This document shows, one piece after another, positions 13,175 through 14,152 of a stretch of DNA of 14,152 nt. Position 1 is the first letter of the stretch. Every line of letters starts with the position of its first letter. Where the stretch lies: the NCBI GenBank assembly GCA_016840185.1, contig JAEOSV010000097.1, positions 1 to 14,152 on the forward strand, written 5' to 3'. The stretch comes from Candidatus Hermodarchaeota archaeon. Its GTDB lineage: Archaea; Asgardarchaeota; Hermodarchaeia; Hermodarchaeales; Hermodarchaeaceae. A program made the translations under genes and the position numbers. The notes beneath the pieces were generated by a model. It searched no databases. It was not told where the DNA came from and was given only the letters and a program-made list of their open reading frames with translations.

Positions 13175-14152
13175 ACAGGCACAATAATTTTTCTTGTGGA
13201 GGGGTTGTTATCTCATGGCCAGTTTTTGTAACTGCCACGTTGATTTCACTTCGAACCCCAAAATCTCCTTTGAGATAGATTCCAGGTTCAACAGAAGTAA
13301 GAGTATTGGGAAGTAGGAGTCGGGTTTCGGGCATTTCATAACTGTCTAAATTCGCGCCCCTTCCATGTGATCGAACATCAATACTATGTCCGGTCCGATG
13401 GAGTATTGCTTCTTCAAACCCTGCCGCGATTATGATTTCACGAGCCTTTTCGTCTGGAATATACGCAGGAGTGTTTGGTTTAATTGCAGCGGTAGCAGCT
13501 TTTCGAGCTGCAACAATGGTGTCCCAGACAGTTTGAATCTTTGAAGGAACCTTTGAACCAGTAAAGGCCATGTGTGTTATATCTGCGAATATTTCCCATT
13601 TTGCCCACAAATCTATCATGAGCAGCTGGTGTTTCTTAATAGGAACATTTTCTGCGGTATAATGGGGATTTGATGAATTGGCTTGGACAGCAACCATGGG
13701 TCCATTAATATAAGTCAGGTTTTCTTCGTCAAGGAGATTCCGCATGTATTTTGCCACTTGCGCCTCGGTAATTGCCCCTAATTGGTCTTTTACAAACTCA
13801 AAGGTTTGATGCATGATTTTAGTTAGTGTTTTAGCAGCTCGTTTGTGACTGGTGATTTGTTCGTGACTAAGTACTGAGTGAACAATTTGCATGAGGTTTT
13901 CTCCGGTTTCCCAGGTCACATTTGGAAGTGCCTTATGAAGATGGATGTATCTTCCCGCGGTTAGAATATCGGTTTGGGGATTCTCGGCGAAGTTTATGGC
14001 TATGCGTTGAAATCCTTTGGTTTGTTGTTTGATAGTCTGAAGAAAGGATGTTTGGGTTCGAGTATCAATGGTTTGAATTGATGGATGGATATCGATGAGC
14101 TCGTTGCCTTCAACCGGTGATTTGATTATGGTTATGGGATCGGTTGTTGTAA
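13173..14152 (-). CDS. M24-family metallopeptidase (Xaa-Pro aminopeptidase-like), 5' end beyond window
   Basis: The frame is open to the last base of the window, so at least 325 residues are seen and the N-terminus is missing; the GTG at 13919 is internal. The C-terminal half is a pita-bread-fold catalytic domain with all five expected metal ligands: Asp in LLMIDLWAKW (codon at 13613), Asp in FADITHMAF (13583), His in HRTGHSID (13388), Glu in SVEPGIYL (13289) and Glu in VRSEINV (13247). The accessory His of NPHYTAE and the VRSHGRGAN segment also fit. The upstream ~120 residues look like the non-catalytic creatinase-type N-terminal domain. M24B enzymes of this kind remove an N-terminal residue ahead of proline or act as dipeptidases, using two Mn or Co ions. 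One difference is LWAKWE where relatives usually read DxGA. The exact specificity is not readable. Confidence 0.9.
   Translation of the reverse strand, partial: TTTDPITIIKSPVEGNELIDIHPSIQTIDTRTQTSFLQTIKQQTKGFQRIAINFAENPQTDILTAGRYIHLHKALPNVTWETGENLMQIVHSVLSHEQITSHKRAAKTLTKIMHQTFEFVKDQLGAITEAQVAKYMRNLLDEENLTYINGPMVAVQANSSNPHYTAENVPIKKHQLLMIDLWAKWEIFADITHMAFTGSKVPSKIQTVWDTIVAARKAATAAIKPNTPAYIPDEKAREIIIAAGFEEAILHRTGHSIDVRSHGRGANLDSYEMPETRLLLPNTLTSVEPGIYLKGDFGVRSEINVAVTKTGHEITTPPQEKLLCL

Noticed and set aside
1..14152. Eukaryotic contamination as the source of gelsolin and Bet3-like genes
   Set aside because: The genes are short, intron-less, closely spaced, have Shine-Dalgarno sites and are interleaved with prokaryotic-type enzymes; an archaeal origin explains all of it.
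1..14152. CRISPR arrays, transposons, integrase or attachment sites, tRNA or rRNA
   Set aside because: No spaced direct repeats, transposase motifs or RNA-gene signatures were seen on either strand.

Overview
The window looks like part of an Asgard archaeal genome, most plausibly a Heimdallarchaeia-type lineage. Genes are intron-less and tightly packed. Several carry archaeal/bacterial Shine-Dalgarno sequences of the GGTGA or GAGGTG type. Housekeeping genes of prokaryotic style (TldE/PmbA, M24 peptidase, Sir2, FGGY kinase, LarA, class II HMG-CoA reductase) sit beside genes of eukaryotic signature type: three gelsolin-like proteins and one Bet3/TRAPP-like (V4R-fold) protein. That mixture is what has been reported for Asgard archaea. 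The assignment rests on gene content read by eye, not on a phylogenetic marker.

Layout, left to right. (1) 2-3085, plus strand: 3' part of a TldE/PmbA-like gene, then a B12-type radical SAM protein. (2) 3091-3918, minus strand: a Sir2 sirtuin, convergent with the radical SAM gene (5 nt between stops) and divergent from the next operon. (3) 3965-6817, plus strand: a tight two-gene operon of a glycerol-kinase-like FGGY kinase and a LarA-family nickel-pincer racemase/epimerase. (4) 6941-10409, plus strand: a CxxC/winged-helix protein, the Bet3-like protein, class II HMG-CoA reductase and an N-terminal gelsolin-domain protein with a very acidic tail. (5) 10473-13115, minus strand: a gelsolin protein at 12348-13115, then an apparent operon of a second gelsolin protein, a six-helix membrane protein and an 80-aa protein. 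(6) 13173-14152, minus strand: 3' part of an M24 (Xaa-Pro aminopeptidase-like) gene that continues past the window end.

The most notable content is the 9480-13115 block. Three separate genes each encode one gelsolin-like domain at the N-terminus, a low-complexity linker (Pro/Thr-rich in two, charged in the third) and a different C-terminal alpha/beta segment that I cannot assign. Two of the three lie on the same strand, and one is closely linked to a membrane protein, which suggests an actin-regulating or membrane-linked module. The Bet3-like gene and its CxxC/winged-helix neighbour lie just before mvaA and the third gelsolin gene, so eukaryote-like trafficking and cytoskeletal genes are mixed with isoprenoid lipid synthesis. 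The kinase-LarA pair suggests catabolism of a polyol or hydroxy-acid. No rRNA, tRNA, CRISPR array or mobile element was seen. No gene-free stretch exceeds 300 bases; the longest is 12140-12347.
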